DNA from: DASVEE01 sp036399695
GTDB taxonomy: Bacteria > Acidobacteriota > Thermoanaerobaculia > Gp7-AA8
Length of the DNA: 8,142 nt
Assembly: GCA_036399695.1 (NCBI GenBank)
Contig: DASWMP010000179.1
Span: forward strand, 1 to 8,142
Direction: 5' to 3'
Position 1 is the stretch's first letter; each line of letters starts with the position of its first letter. Under the pieces are notes generated by a model. The model was not told the origin of the DNA and made no database searches. It saw only the letters and a list, made by a program, of their open reading frames with translations. The translations under genes and the position numbers were made by a program. Of this stretch, positions 1 to 5,363 are shown piece after piece.

Positions 1-1264
1 TGCCGTACGCGGAGATGCCGCGCGCGCGGAAGTAGCGGCTGTCGGTCGTCCCGGCGCCGACGACCGGCGCGACCGCGCTCCCCTTCTCGTCCTCCAGCAT
101 CCGCTTTTCGAGAATGCGGAAGAGCTCCGTGTCGCTGGAGCTCGGCGGCACCGTCTCACCCGACAGGAGGATCTCGATCGTTCCTTCGTTCTCCACCGCC
201 GCCGCGATGCGCGCGAGCATCTCCTCCGGCGAGCTGTCGGGCAGCAGCCGGATGTCGATGTCGGCGCTCGCCTTCGACGGGATCACGTTGACGGACGTGC
301 CGCCGGAGACGCGCGTGATCGTCACGGTATCGCGCAGCAGGTTGCGATAGCCGGGCGGCAGGTCGCGCTCCAGCTTCTCCTTGTCGAGCGGCTCGACGAT
401 GCTGCCGAGCAGTTCGCCGCGCGCGTCCTTTCGTGCGCGCGCCATGGCCTGGAACGCCTGCTTCACTGTCGGCGTGAAGCGGTACGGTGTCTCCATCTTC
501 TCGATCGCCGCGAGGCCGCGCACGAGCTTCGCGACCGCTCCTCCGCCATCCGGCGGCGACGCCGCATGTCCCGGCATCCCCTCCGCGTTGAAGCGGAGCC
601 AGAGCGGAACCTTCTGGTGCACCTCGATGCCCCAGAACGTCACTTCGTCCACGACGGTCTCGTTATAGCCGCCCTCGTTCAGCACGAAGCCGACGTTCGC
701 GAAGAGATCGGCGCGCGTGTCGAGCAGCTCCTTCGCGCCCCGCAGGCCGCCGAGCTCCTCGTCCGCCACGCCGAGAAAGATCACGTCCCGCTTGAGCGGC
801 AGCTTGCGCCGCTTCAGCTCGATCATGGCCATGAGATTGGCAATGCCGAGCGACTTGATGTCGAGCGCGCCCCGTCCCCAGAGGTAGCCACCGGAGACCG
901 CGCCGCCAAACGGCGGGTTCTGCCACTGCGCCGGATCGGCCGGGACCACGTCGATGTGATGCATCAGCAGCAGCGCCTTCTCGGACGTGCCGGAGACGAG
1001 CCGCGCGTAGATGGACTGCCGCTTCGGATCGGCGCCGAGGAGCTGCGACTCGATCCCTTCCTTCTGCAGGAGTTGCTGGAGGTACTTCGCCCCCTCGGTC
1101 TCATTGCCCGGCGGGTTCGACGTGTCGATCTTCAGGTACTCGACCAGCGCCTGTTCGGATTCACGGTCGAGCGGGTCGGCCTGCACGCCCGAGGCGCGCC
1201 TGCATTGCAGCGACACGACGAACACCGAAATCGCGACGAGCGCGATGGCGAGACGGCGATTCAC
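1..1264 (-). CDS. M20 family zinc metallopeptidase, exported, C-terminus cut off by window edge
   Basis: The minus-strand frame stays open from a GTG at 1264 to base 1 (about 421 codons). It reads as an M20 (ArgE/DapE/carboxypeptidase G2-like) peptidase, a di-zinc enzyme that removes terminal residues or acyl groups from small peptides or amino acids. Visible motifs: HHIDVVP at residues 102-108 (H103 metal ligand, D105), GRGALDIKS at 130-138 (D135 bridging ligand), and DEELGG at 168-173 (catalytic and metal glutamates E169/E170). A lid-type segment with EGMPGHAASPPDGG follows, as in M20 dimerisation domains. The final His-containing metal motif lies beyond the window. The N-terminus (Arg-Arg, hydrophobic residues 5-19, then SLQC) looks like a signal peptide. 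Cys21 suggests a lipoprotein, but Gln before Cys is not a standard lipobox. The GTG overlaps the thymidine kinase stop in GTGA, implying translational coupling. Only a weak GGA precedes it. Substrate is unknown. Confidence 0.9.
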   Translation of the reverse strand, partial: MNRRLAIALVAISVFVVSLQCRRASGVQADPLDRESEQALVEYLKIDTSNPPGNETEGAKYLQQLLQKEGIESQLLGADPKRQSIYARLVSGTSEKALLLMHHIDVVPADPAQWQNPPFGGAVSGGYLWGRGALDIKSLGIANLMAMIELKRRKLPLKRDVIFLGVADEELGGLRGAKELLDTRADLFANVGFVLNEGGYNETVVDEVTFWGIEVHQKVPLWLRFNAEGMPGHAASPPDGGGAVAKLVRGLAAIEKMETPYRFTPTVKQAFQAMARARKDARGELLGSIVEPLDKEKLERDLPPGYRNLLRDTVTITRVSGGTSVNVIPSKASADIDIRLLPDSSPEEMLARIAAAVENEGTIEILLSGETVPPSSSDTELFRILEKRMLEDEKGSAVAPVVGAGTTDSRYFRARGISAYG

Positions 1265-1875
1265 GCGTTTCCAACGATCCCCTGCGGGATCGTGAGCTGC
1301 ACCGCCGGTTCTTCCTGCGGCAGTGCATGGTACGACTCGAAGCAGGCGCGGCACCGCGCCTCGTAGGTCGAGTCGCCGACCTCCACCTGCGCGTTCCCGC
1401 CGGACACCCGCTGCGAGTAGTGCGCCGCCCCGCGGCACCTCACGCACACCGCATGCATCTTCGACACTTCCTCGGCCACGGCCAGCAGTGCCGGCATCGC
1501 CCCGAACGGACGGCGCATGTAGTCCTGGTCCAGCCCCGCGGCGATGACGCGGATGTGCGCGTCCGCGAGCTGCATGCAGACGTCGACGATGCCCGCATCG
1601 AAGAACTGGATCTCGTCGATGCCGACCACCTGCACGCCGATCTCGATGCGAGACAGCAACTCGGCGCTCGTGCCGACCGCGTGCGCCTTGAGACGCCGGT
1701 CGTCGCGCGAGACGACTTCATCGGTGGAGAAACGGTCGTCGATCAACGGCTTGAAGACCTGCACCCGCTGCCGCGCGATGACCGCCCGGCGCAGACGGCG
1801 AATCAGCTCCTCCGACTTTCCGGAGAACATGCCTCCGGCAATGATTTCGATCCAGCCGCCACGATGACCGTCCAA
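1261..1875 (-). CDS. tdk: Thymidine kinase, type II (Tdk)
   Basis: This 204-residue protein phosphorylates thymidine to dTMP with ATP in cytoplasmic pyrimidine salvage. Visible: P-loop GGMFSGKS at residues 14-21 followed by EELIRR as in bacterial Tdk; FKPLIDDRFS at 41-50, the usual post-P-loop segment; DEIQFF at 87-92, with E88 as the expected catalytic base; GLDQDY at 114-119; and a structural zinc site of C144-x2-C147 and C175-x2-C178. YEARC at 171-175 corresponds to the thymidine-binding lasso end. Length is normal for the family. The start is TTG at 1875, chosen because GGAGG lies 6 nt upstream and the only early ATG (residue 16) is inside the P-loop. The stop overlaps the GTG of the M20 peptidase gene by 4 nt, so the two are probably co-transcribed. 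A metabolic link between them is not obvious. Confidence 0.96.
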   Translation of the reverse strand: MDGHRGGWIEIIAGGMFSGKSEELIRRLRRAVIARQRVQVFKPLIDDRFSTDEVVSRDDRRLKAHAVGTSAELLSRIEIGVQVVGIDEIQFFDAGIVDVCMQLADAHIRVIAAGLDQDYMRRPFGAMPALLAVAEEVSKMHAVCVRCRGAAHYSQRVSGGNAQVEVGDSTYEARCRACFESYHALPQEEPAVQLTIPQGIVGNA

Positions 1876-1881
1876 GATGGG

Positions 1882-1886
1882 CCTCC
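1882..1886 (-). promoter_or_regulatory. Ribosome binding site deciding the TTG start of tdk
   Basis: On the minus strand GGAGG ends 6 nt before TTG at 1875. This strong Shine-Dalgarno match at correct spacing supports TTG over any downstream codon. Confidence 0.75.
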
Positions 1887-1902
1887 AGGGAAATGTTGGG
1901 TA

Positions 1903-1931
1903 AGGATAAATTTTGGGGGATGAATGATCAA
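1903..1931 (-). promoter_or_regulatory. Candidate sigma70-type promoter for tdk/M20
   Basis: In a short A/T-rich stretch upstream of tdk, the minus strand reads TTGATC (1931-1926), 17 nt, then TATCCT (1908-1903). Each hexamer matches the -35 (TTGACA) and -10 (TATAAT) consensus at 4 of 6 positions, and the spacing is ideal. Transcription would begin around 1895-1897, just ahead of the GGAGG. It is the best-placed candidate in the gap, but the hexamers are imperfect and the organism's sigma preference is unknown. Confidence 0.4.
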
Positions 1932-1994
1932 TCTTGATGTTCGGTGGTTTCTCGTGCTCAGCCAGTCAACCCGGAAGCCAGAACCCGGGGGGGG

Positions 1995-2085
1995 CAGAAC
2001 CCGGAAGGCAAAAGTCAGAACGCAGAACGCAGAACGCAGAACGCAGAACGCAGAACGCAGAACGCAGAATGAAGAATGAAGAACG
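1995..2085. repeat. Heptamer tandem array, left arm of repeat element 1 (CAGAACG units)
   Basis: Thirteen 7-nt units run in one unbroken phase. The seven units from 2016 to 2064 are exact CAGAACG. They are followed by CAGAATG (2065), AAGAATG (2072) and AAGAACG (2079), and preceded by decayed units CAGAACC (1995), CGGAAGG (2002) and CAAAAGT (2009). Beyond a G8 run (1987-1994) two more degenerate units occur at 1972 and 1979. The array is non-coding. It resembles in kind, not in sequence, the heptanucleotide tandem repeats (STRRs) described in filamentous cyanobacteria. Confidence 0.95.
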
Positions 2086-2142
2086 GTGACAGTCCGGCCG
2101 CCGTTCTCCTTCTTCATTCTGCGTTCTGCGTTCTGCGTTCTG
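2044..2142. terminator. Large palindrome after the aminotransferase gene, possible terminator or transcription barrier
   Basis: Bases 2044-2076 and 2110-2142 are a perfect 33-bp inverted repeat. An inner GAACGG/CCGTTC stem (2081-2086 with 2101-2106) closes a 14-nt loop at 2087-2100 that contains CCGGCC. A minus-strand transcript leaving the aminotransferase stop (2161) would fold it within 20 nt. No U-tract follows, so it is not a classical intrinsic terminator. A role in ending transcription or protecting the mRNA 3' end is inferred from position only. Confidence 0.5.
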
Positions 2143-2156
2143 ACCTCTGGGTTCTG
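2102..2156. repeat. Inverted heptamer array, right arm of repeat element 1 (CGTTCTG units)
   Basis: This is the reverse complement of the left-arm unit: CATTCTG at 2115, then CGTTCTG at 2122, 2129 and 2136, with decayed units ACCTCTG (2143) and GGTTCTG (2150). A 1-nt slip occurs near 2107 between the innermost unit and CCTTCTT (2108). The array ends 4 nt short of the aminotransferase stop codon. Confidence 0.92.
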
Positions 2157-2160
2157 ACTC

Positions 2161-3345
2161 TCACATCACCCCCGCCAGCTTCCCCACTCCCTCCCGGATC
2201 CGCTCCTCCGTCTCCTTGGCAAACGTCAGCCGCATCGTGTTGCGCCCGCTGCCGTCCACGAAGAACGGGCTTCCCGGGATGTACGCCACCCCGCGCGCTA
2301 CAGCCGTTTCGATCAACGCGGCCGTATCGACGTCTCCGTCAAACGTCACCCAGGTGAACAGCCCGCCGTCAGCGGGAGTCCATCGCGCGCGGCCGGAGAA
2401 ATGGCGCTCCAGCTCTTCGAGGAGCACGCCCCGTTTCCTCTTGTAGTACTCGCGCACCTTGGCGATCTGCGCGGGGAGCGCGCCGCTTGCGCAGAACTCG
2501 TCCACGATCGACTGATCGAGCATCCCGGAGCAGAGATCGGCCGCCTGCTTGGCGATCTCCAGCCTGCCGACGAGCGCGCGCGGCGAGACGATCCAGCCGC
2601 AGCGCAGCCCCGGCGCCAGTACTTTGGAGAATGACCCGAGGTAGATCACCCGCTCTTCCGCGTCGCGGGCCTTCATCGGCGTCGTGTCGGCGTCGTCCAC
2701 GTACACCAGCTCGCCGTACGGATCGTCCTCGATGATCAGGAAGTCGTGCTCGGCAGCGATGGCCAGCACCTCGTCGCGGCGGCCCTGCGTCATCAAACGG
2801 CCGGACGGGTTCTGGAAGTTCGGAATCGTGTAGAGCAGCTTCACGCGGCCCGCGTAGCGCGACGCCACTTCGCGGAGTGAGCCGGTCACGATGCCGCCGT
2901 CATCCTGCTCCACGCCTGCCAGTTCGGCGCTGCGCGCGTAGAACGAGCCGGTGCCGCCGATGTAGGTCGGAAACTCGACCAGCACCACGTCCCCCGGATC
3001 GAGCAGCGTATGGGCGATGAGGTCGAGCGCCTGCTGCGAACCGGTCGTGACGATCACGTCGTCCGCGCTGCAGGCGATGCCGCGCGTACCGCAGAGCGCG
3101 GCGATCTGCTCGGTGAGGCGCTGCAGCCCGCGCGTCGGCCCGTACTGCAGGACCACGGCACGCCGCTCGCGGACGATGCGCTCCGCGATCCCGGCGATCG
3201 CATCGGCCGGGAACGTATCGGGGCTCGGCACGCCGCCGGCGAAGGAGATGATGTTCGGATCGTTGATCAGTTTGGCGAACGCGCGGATGGCCGAGGGGCG
3301 GAAATTCTGCGCGTCGCGCGAGATGAAGCGGTCGTGTGCGGTCAA
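2161..3345 (-). CDS. PLP-dependent aminotransferase, class I/II (2-aminoadipate aminotransferase/LysN-like)
   Basis: This 394-residue cytoplasmic fold-type I aminotransferase moves an amino group from an amino acid to a 2-oxo acid using pyridoxal phosphate. Visible: FAGGVPSPDTFP at residues 35-46 and YGPTRGLQRLTEQIA near 68-82, both typical of the LysN/MocR-catalytic-domain group; TTGSQQALDL at 100-109 (phosphate/ring contacts); NPSG with N179; EDDPYG with D207 (pyridine-nitrogen Asp) and Y210; SFSK with Schiff-base K241, then R248; and carboxylate-binding R372 in MRLTF. No GntR-type DNA-binding domain is attached, so it is an enzyme, not a MocR regulator. The start is TTG at 3345: GGAGGAG lies 3 nt upstream and an in-frame TAG immediately precedes it. 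It is the last gene of the operon. The substrate cannot be read from sequence; aromatic or branched amino acids, aminoadipate and kynurenine are all possible. Confidence 0.93.
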   Translation of the reverse strand: MTAHDRFISRDAQNFRPSAIRAFAKLINDPNIISFAGGVPSPDTFPADAIAGIAERIVRERRAVVLQYGPTRGLQRLTEQIAALCGTRGIACSADDVIVTTGSQQALDLIAHTLLDPGDVVLVEFPTYIGGTGSFYARSAELAGVEQDDGGIVTGSLREVASRYAGRVKLLYTIPNFQNPSGRLMTQGRRDEVLAIAAEHDFLIIEDDPYGELVYVDDADTTPMKARDAEERVIYLGSFSKVLAPGLRCGWIVSPRALVGRLEIAKQAADLCSGMLDQSIVDEFCASGALPAQIAKVREYYKRKRGVLLEELERHFSGRARWTPADGGLFTWVTFDGDVDTAALIETAVARGVAYIPGSPFFVDGSGRNTMRLTFAKETEERIREGVGKLAGVM

Positions 3346-4266
3346 CTACTCCTCCAGAAGCGAGGTGAATGAAGCCAGGAACCAGGCGCCGATCGCCGCC
3401 GAGATCACCGTCGTAACCATCCAACTGGCAATCTCCAGCGGCCCGAAAGCGTGGCGGAACGCCATCGAGCTTTGCAACTGCCCGACCGACGAGACGATGC
3501 TGAATACGCTCGACACGGCGAACGACACGATCCAGATCAGGACGGCCACGACGACGTGCCGTGCCGTATCGCGTTTGAGGTCTGCCCAGGCGGCCGCCAG
3601 CGCCTCGCGCGCCGGCAGCAGCCGGGCCATCGTGATGACGATCGCCTTCTGGCTCCAGATCGACGTCACGATCGCCACGGCAAAGCCGAGAAACAGCGTC
3701 ACGATGATCCCGAGGCAACTGATGCCCAGCGCCACCGCCGGTACGCCGCCGAGCAGCAACGAGAAGAGGAGCGTCACCACGAGCGGCAGCAGCAGGATCA
3801 CCCCCGCGACGAGCCACGCCAGGTTGTACACCCAGAAGACGCGCCAGAAGCCTTCACGTCCGCCGGCCATCCAGCGCTCCACCGTGAAGACGTGATAGCG
3901 CTCGCGTACCCCTTCAACGGCCGGACCGGCGGCGCGGTCGCCGTCGATGTAAATGCGCGCGCTCCCCGCCTGCACGAACGTATGGATGAACAGGAAGATG
4001 CTGACCAGCAGCATCGCCGCGACGAAGATCCAGGTCAGCGCCACCCAGTGATTGAGGATGAGCTCCGCCAGATCGGTGATGTCCTCCGGCGTCTGCGGCG
4101 GCTTCAAGCCGATCGAGACGAGTAACGGGACGACGGCGGCCAGGATGCCGGCGATGGTGATGGCGAAGAAGAGCAGCGACTCACCGATGCGCAGGACGAG
4201 CAGTTGCCAGTTTGCGACGACGTTGTCGAGCCCGCGCCGGAGGACGTCGAAGGCTGTGCGCTTCAA
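3346..4266 (-). CDS. Six-helix integral membrane protein of unknown function
   Basis: The 306-residue product has six clear hydrophobic helices at about 30-53, 74-98, 146-172, 178-204, 237-262 and 278-301. No signal peptide, transporter signature or catalytic motif is recognised. A charged, amphipathic N-terminus (residues 1-28), an acidic/polar loop at 56-72, and a hydrophilic loop at 105-142 with several Arg/Glu separate the helices. The overall pattern, long helices with small cytoplasmic loops such as LLPAREALAAAWADLKRD (216-232), recalls the membrane domain found with glycerophosphodiester phosphodiesterases and related DUFs. That resemblance is tentative. The best start is TTG at 4266, overlapping the loader-gene stop as TTGA. 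Only a weak GGAA lies upstream, suggesting reinitiation after the preceding gene. The stop TAG abuts the aminotransferase TTG in the same frame. Confidence 0.8.
   Translation of the reverse strand: MKRTAFDVLRRGLDNVVANWQLLVLRIGESLLFFAITIAGILAAVVPLLVSIGLKPPQTPEDITDLAELILNHWVALTWIFVAAMLLVSIFLFIHTFVQAGSARIYIDGDRAAGPAVEGVRERYHVFTVERWMAGGREGFWRVFWVYNLAWLVAGVILLLPLVVTLLFSLLLGGVPAVALGISCLGIIVTLFLGFAVAIVTSIWSQKAIVITMARLLPAREALAAAWADLKRDTARHVVVAVLIWIVSFAVSSVFSIVSSVGQLQSSMAFRHAFGPLEIASWMVTTVISAAIGAWFLASFTSLLEE
3349..3355 (-). promoter_or_regulatory. Ribosome binding site inside the end of the membrane-protein gene, deciding the TTG start of the aminotransferase
   Basis: Minus-strand GGAGGAG is followed by TAG (stop of the upstream gene) and then TTG (start). 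The same bases encode the Glu-Glu end of the membrane protein, so terminating ribosomes sit directly on this site. Confidence 0.8.
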
Positions 4267-4994
4267 AGCGTGTTCCGGCGGAAGTCGCTCGCGCCGCTGA
4301 AGTCGATCCGCTCGGCCATCTCCGCGAGGCGGCTGCGCAGGCGGACGCCGATCCGCGTCTCGAGCGATTCTTCCTTCGCGTCGGCCGGGCGGTCGAGGTA
4401 ATTCGTCGTGAAGATCGTCGTCTTCTCGTCGTTGTAGCGGGTGTTGATGACGTAGTAGAGGATGTCGTGGACGAACTGCGTCGGCTTCTGCGACCCCAGC
4501 TCGTCCAGCACCAGCAGGTCGGCCTCGAGCAGCGGCCGCAGCAGCTCCGATTTCGACGGCACCTGATCCGAGTCGAAGGAGGCCTGGATCTCCTGGATCA
4601 GGTCCTGAAAGTTCGAGAAGAGCATGCGTCCCGGTTTACCGGTGCGGATGATCTCCAGCAGCGCCGCCACCGCCATGTGCGTCTTGCCGACGCCACAGCC
4701 GCCCGTCAGCAGCAGCCCCTTGATGTCGCCCGTGCCGGGCCAGGTGTCGATGAACTGCTGGACGCGCATCTTCGCGATCCGCAGCACCGGCGCCTTCTCC
4801 CGGTACGACGCCAGCGTGCAGTGCATGTAGCGTTTCGGAATGCGGGCGCTCACGATGCGCTGCTGCCGCCGCAGATCCCCCGCGCAACCGCACGGCTCGA
4901 CACGGTTCGTATCCGAGTCGACCGTCAACCATCCCGAGCCCTTGCAGCGCGGGCAGGTGGAAGGGAGGGCGGAGGAGGAGACCAGGGAGGACAT
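4263..4994 (-). CDS. DnaC/DnaI-like AAA+ helicase loader ATPase with N-terminal zinc motif
   Basis: This 243-residue ATPase resembles DnaC/DnaI/IstB proteins. Those load the replicative helicase on DNA or, for IstB, assist an IS21 transposase. In order: zinc-binding CPRC (C14, C17) and CGC (C35, C37), as in DnaI-type N-domains; a linker with RIPKRYMHCTL (51-61), the usual segment before the ATPase core; Walker A GCGVGKTH at 99-106; Walker B LLVLDEL at 160-166; sensor-1 TTN at 196-198; and a C-terminal VRLRSRL (217-223) carrying the likely arginine finger. No transposase is adjacent, and the zinc N-domain favours a loader over IstB. The start is ATG at 4994. No Shine-Dalgarno is present; the leader reads C-rich, so translation may be leaderless or SD-independent. 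It heads the operon and overlaps the membrane-protein gene by 4 nt. No dnaB is in view. Confidence 0.9.
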   Translation of the reverse strand: MSSLVSSSALPSTCPRCKGSGWLTVDSDTNRVEPCGCAGDLRRQQRIVSARIPKRYMHCTLASYREKAPVLRIAKMRVQQFIDTWPGTGDIKGLLLTGGCGVGKTHMAVAALLEIIRTGKPGRMLFSNFQDLIQEIQASFDSDQVPSKSELLRPLLEADLLVLDELGSQKPTQFVHDILYYVINTRYNDEKTTIFTTNYLDRPADAKEESLETRIGVRLRSRLAEMAERIDFSGASDFRRNTL

Positions 4995-5003
4995 TGGGGG
5001 GAG

Positions 5004-5009
5004 TTTAAA
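5004..5009 (-). promoter_or_regulatory. Weak -10 candidate for the three-gene operon
   Basis: TTTAAA (4 of 6 matches to TATAAT) lies 9 nt before the loader ATG, and the heptamer TTCTGC units occupy the -35 area. If used, the transcript would begin at or near the ATG, in keeping with the missing ribosome binding site. This is positional inference; no good -35 is seen. Confidence 0.25.
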
Positions 5010-5018
5010 GGATGAAGG

Positions 5019-5039
5019 CAGAACGCAGAACGCAGAATG
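5019..5039. repeat. Heptamer units opening repeat element 2 (CAGAACG, CAGAACG, CAGAATG)
   Basis: These 21 bases are identical to 2051-2071 of element 1 in the same orientation, and are the perfect reverse complement of 5170-5190. Degenerate units continue at 5040 (ATGAATT) and 5047 (GAGAAGG). The repeat starts only 24 nt upstream of the loader ATG. Confidence 0.9.
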
Positions 5040-5075
5040 ATGAATTGAGAAGGCCGAGCCGACCAGGACGGGGGA

Positions 5076-5173
5076 AATGTTGAATGTTCAATGTTGCAAT
5101 GTTGAAGGTGACCCGCCCGGCGTCGCGTCGCTTCTCTTCACCATTCACCATTCAACATTGAACATTCAACATT
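5076..5173. repeat. Inverted repeat of a second heptamer family (ATGTTGA/TCAACAT)
   Basis: The left arm 5076-5096 and right arm 5153-5173 are a perfect 21-bp inverted repeat made of ATGTTGA/ATGTTCA-type heptamers. The left side adds one more unit at 5099 after a 1-nt slip. The interior holds a GGTGA/TCACC pair (5107-5111 with 5138-5142) around a GC-rich loop. It is nested inside the 21-bp pairing of 5019-5039 with 5170-5190; the arms share bases 5170-5173, so the two foldings compete at that joint. Confidence 0.88.
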
Positions 5174-5288
5174 CTGCGTTCTGCGTTCTGCGTTCTGCGT
5201 TCTGCGTTCTGCGTTCTGCCTTCTGCGTTCTGCGTTCTGCGCTCTGCGCTCTGCGTTCTGCGTTCTACTTTCTGCGCTCGACCTTCGG
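5142..5288. repeat. 21-unit heptamer array of repeat element 2
   Basis: The 147 bases divide into exactly 21 consecutive 7-nt units with no phase slip. Units from 5142 to 5163 are CATTCAC/CATTCAA/CATTGAA types, the unit at 5170 is the hybrid CATTCTG, and units from 5177 to 5212 are six exact CGTTCTG. Single-base variants follow: CCTTCTG (5219), CGCTCTG (5240, 5247), CGTTCTA (5261), CTTTCTG (5268), CGCTCGA (5275), CCTTCGG (5282). Bases 5170-5197 are identical to 2115-2142 in element 1. A C9 run sits at 5306-5314 beyond the array. Any reading frame through it gives a meaningless FCVLRSA repeat. Confidence 0.95.
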
Positions 5289-5337
5289 CCCTTCACCCTC
5301 CCGAACCCCCCCCCACCAGCCCGCCCTCCCCTTCCTC

Positions 5338-5343
5338 TATACT
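5338..5343 (+). promoter_or_regulatory. -10 element candidate for the cyclase-domain gene
   Basis: TATACT (5 of 6 matches to TATAAT) stands out in a C-rich stretch and ends 20 nt before the ATG at 5364. A start about 7 nt downstream would give a leader of roughly a dozen nt, too short for a typical ribosome binding site, and none is seen. No TTGACA-like -35 is present at 17 nt; that position is CCAGCC-like. Confidence 0.45.
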
Positions 5344-5363
5344 CCCACCGGCCGAACCTCCCA

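Noticed and set aside
1995..2156. Possible CRISPR array
   Set aside because: Units are 7 nt and contiguous with no unique spacers, and no cas gene is present.
2900..3817. Minus-strand open frame of about 300 codons across the aminotransferase/membrane-protein junction
   Set aside because: It is Arg/Ala/Gly-rich and out of frame with two well-supported genes, so it is a shadow of GC-rich coding DNA.
4263..4994. IstB transposition helper of an IS21-type element
   Set aside because: The zinc-type N-domain fits helicase loaders better, and no IstA transposase or inverted terminal repeats flank it.
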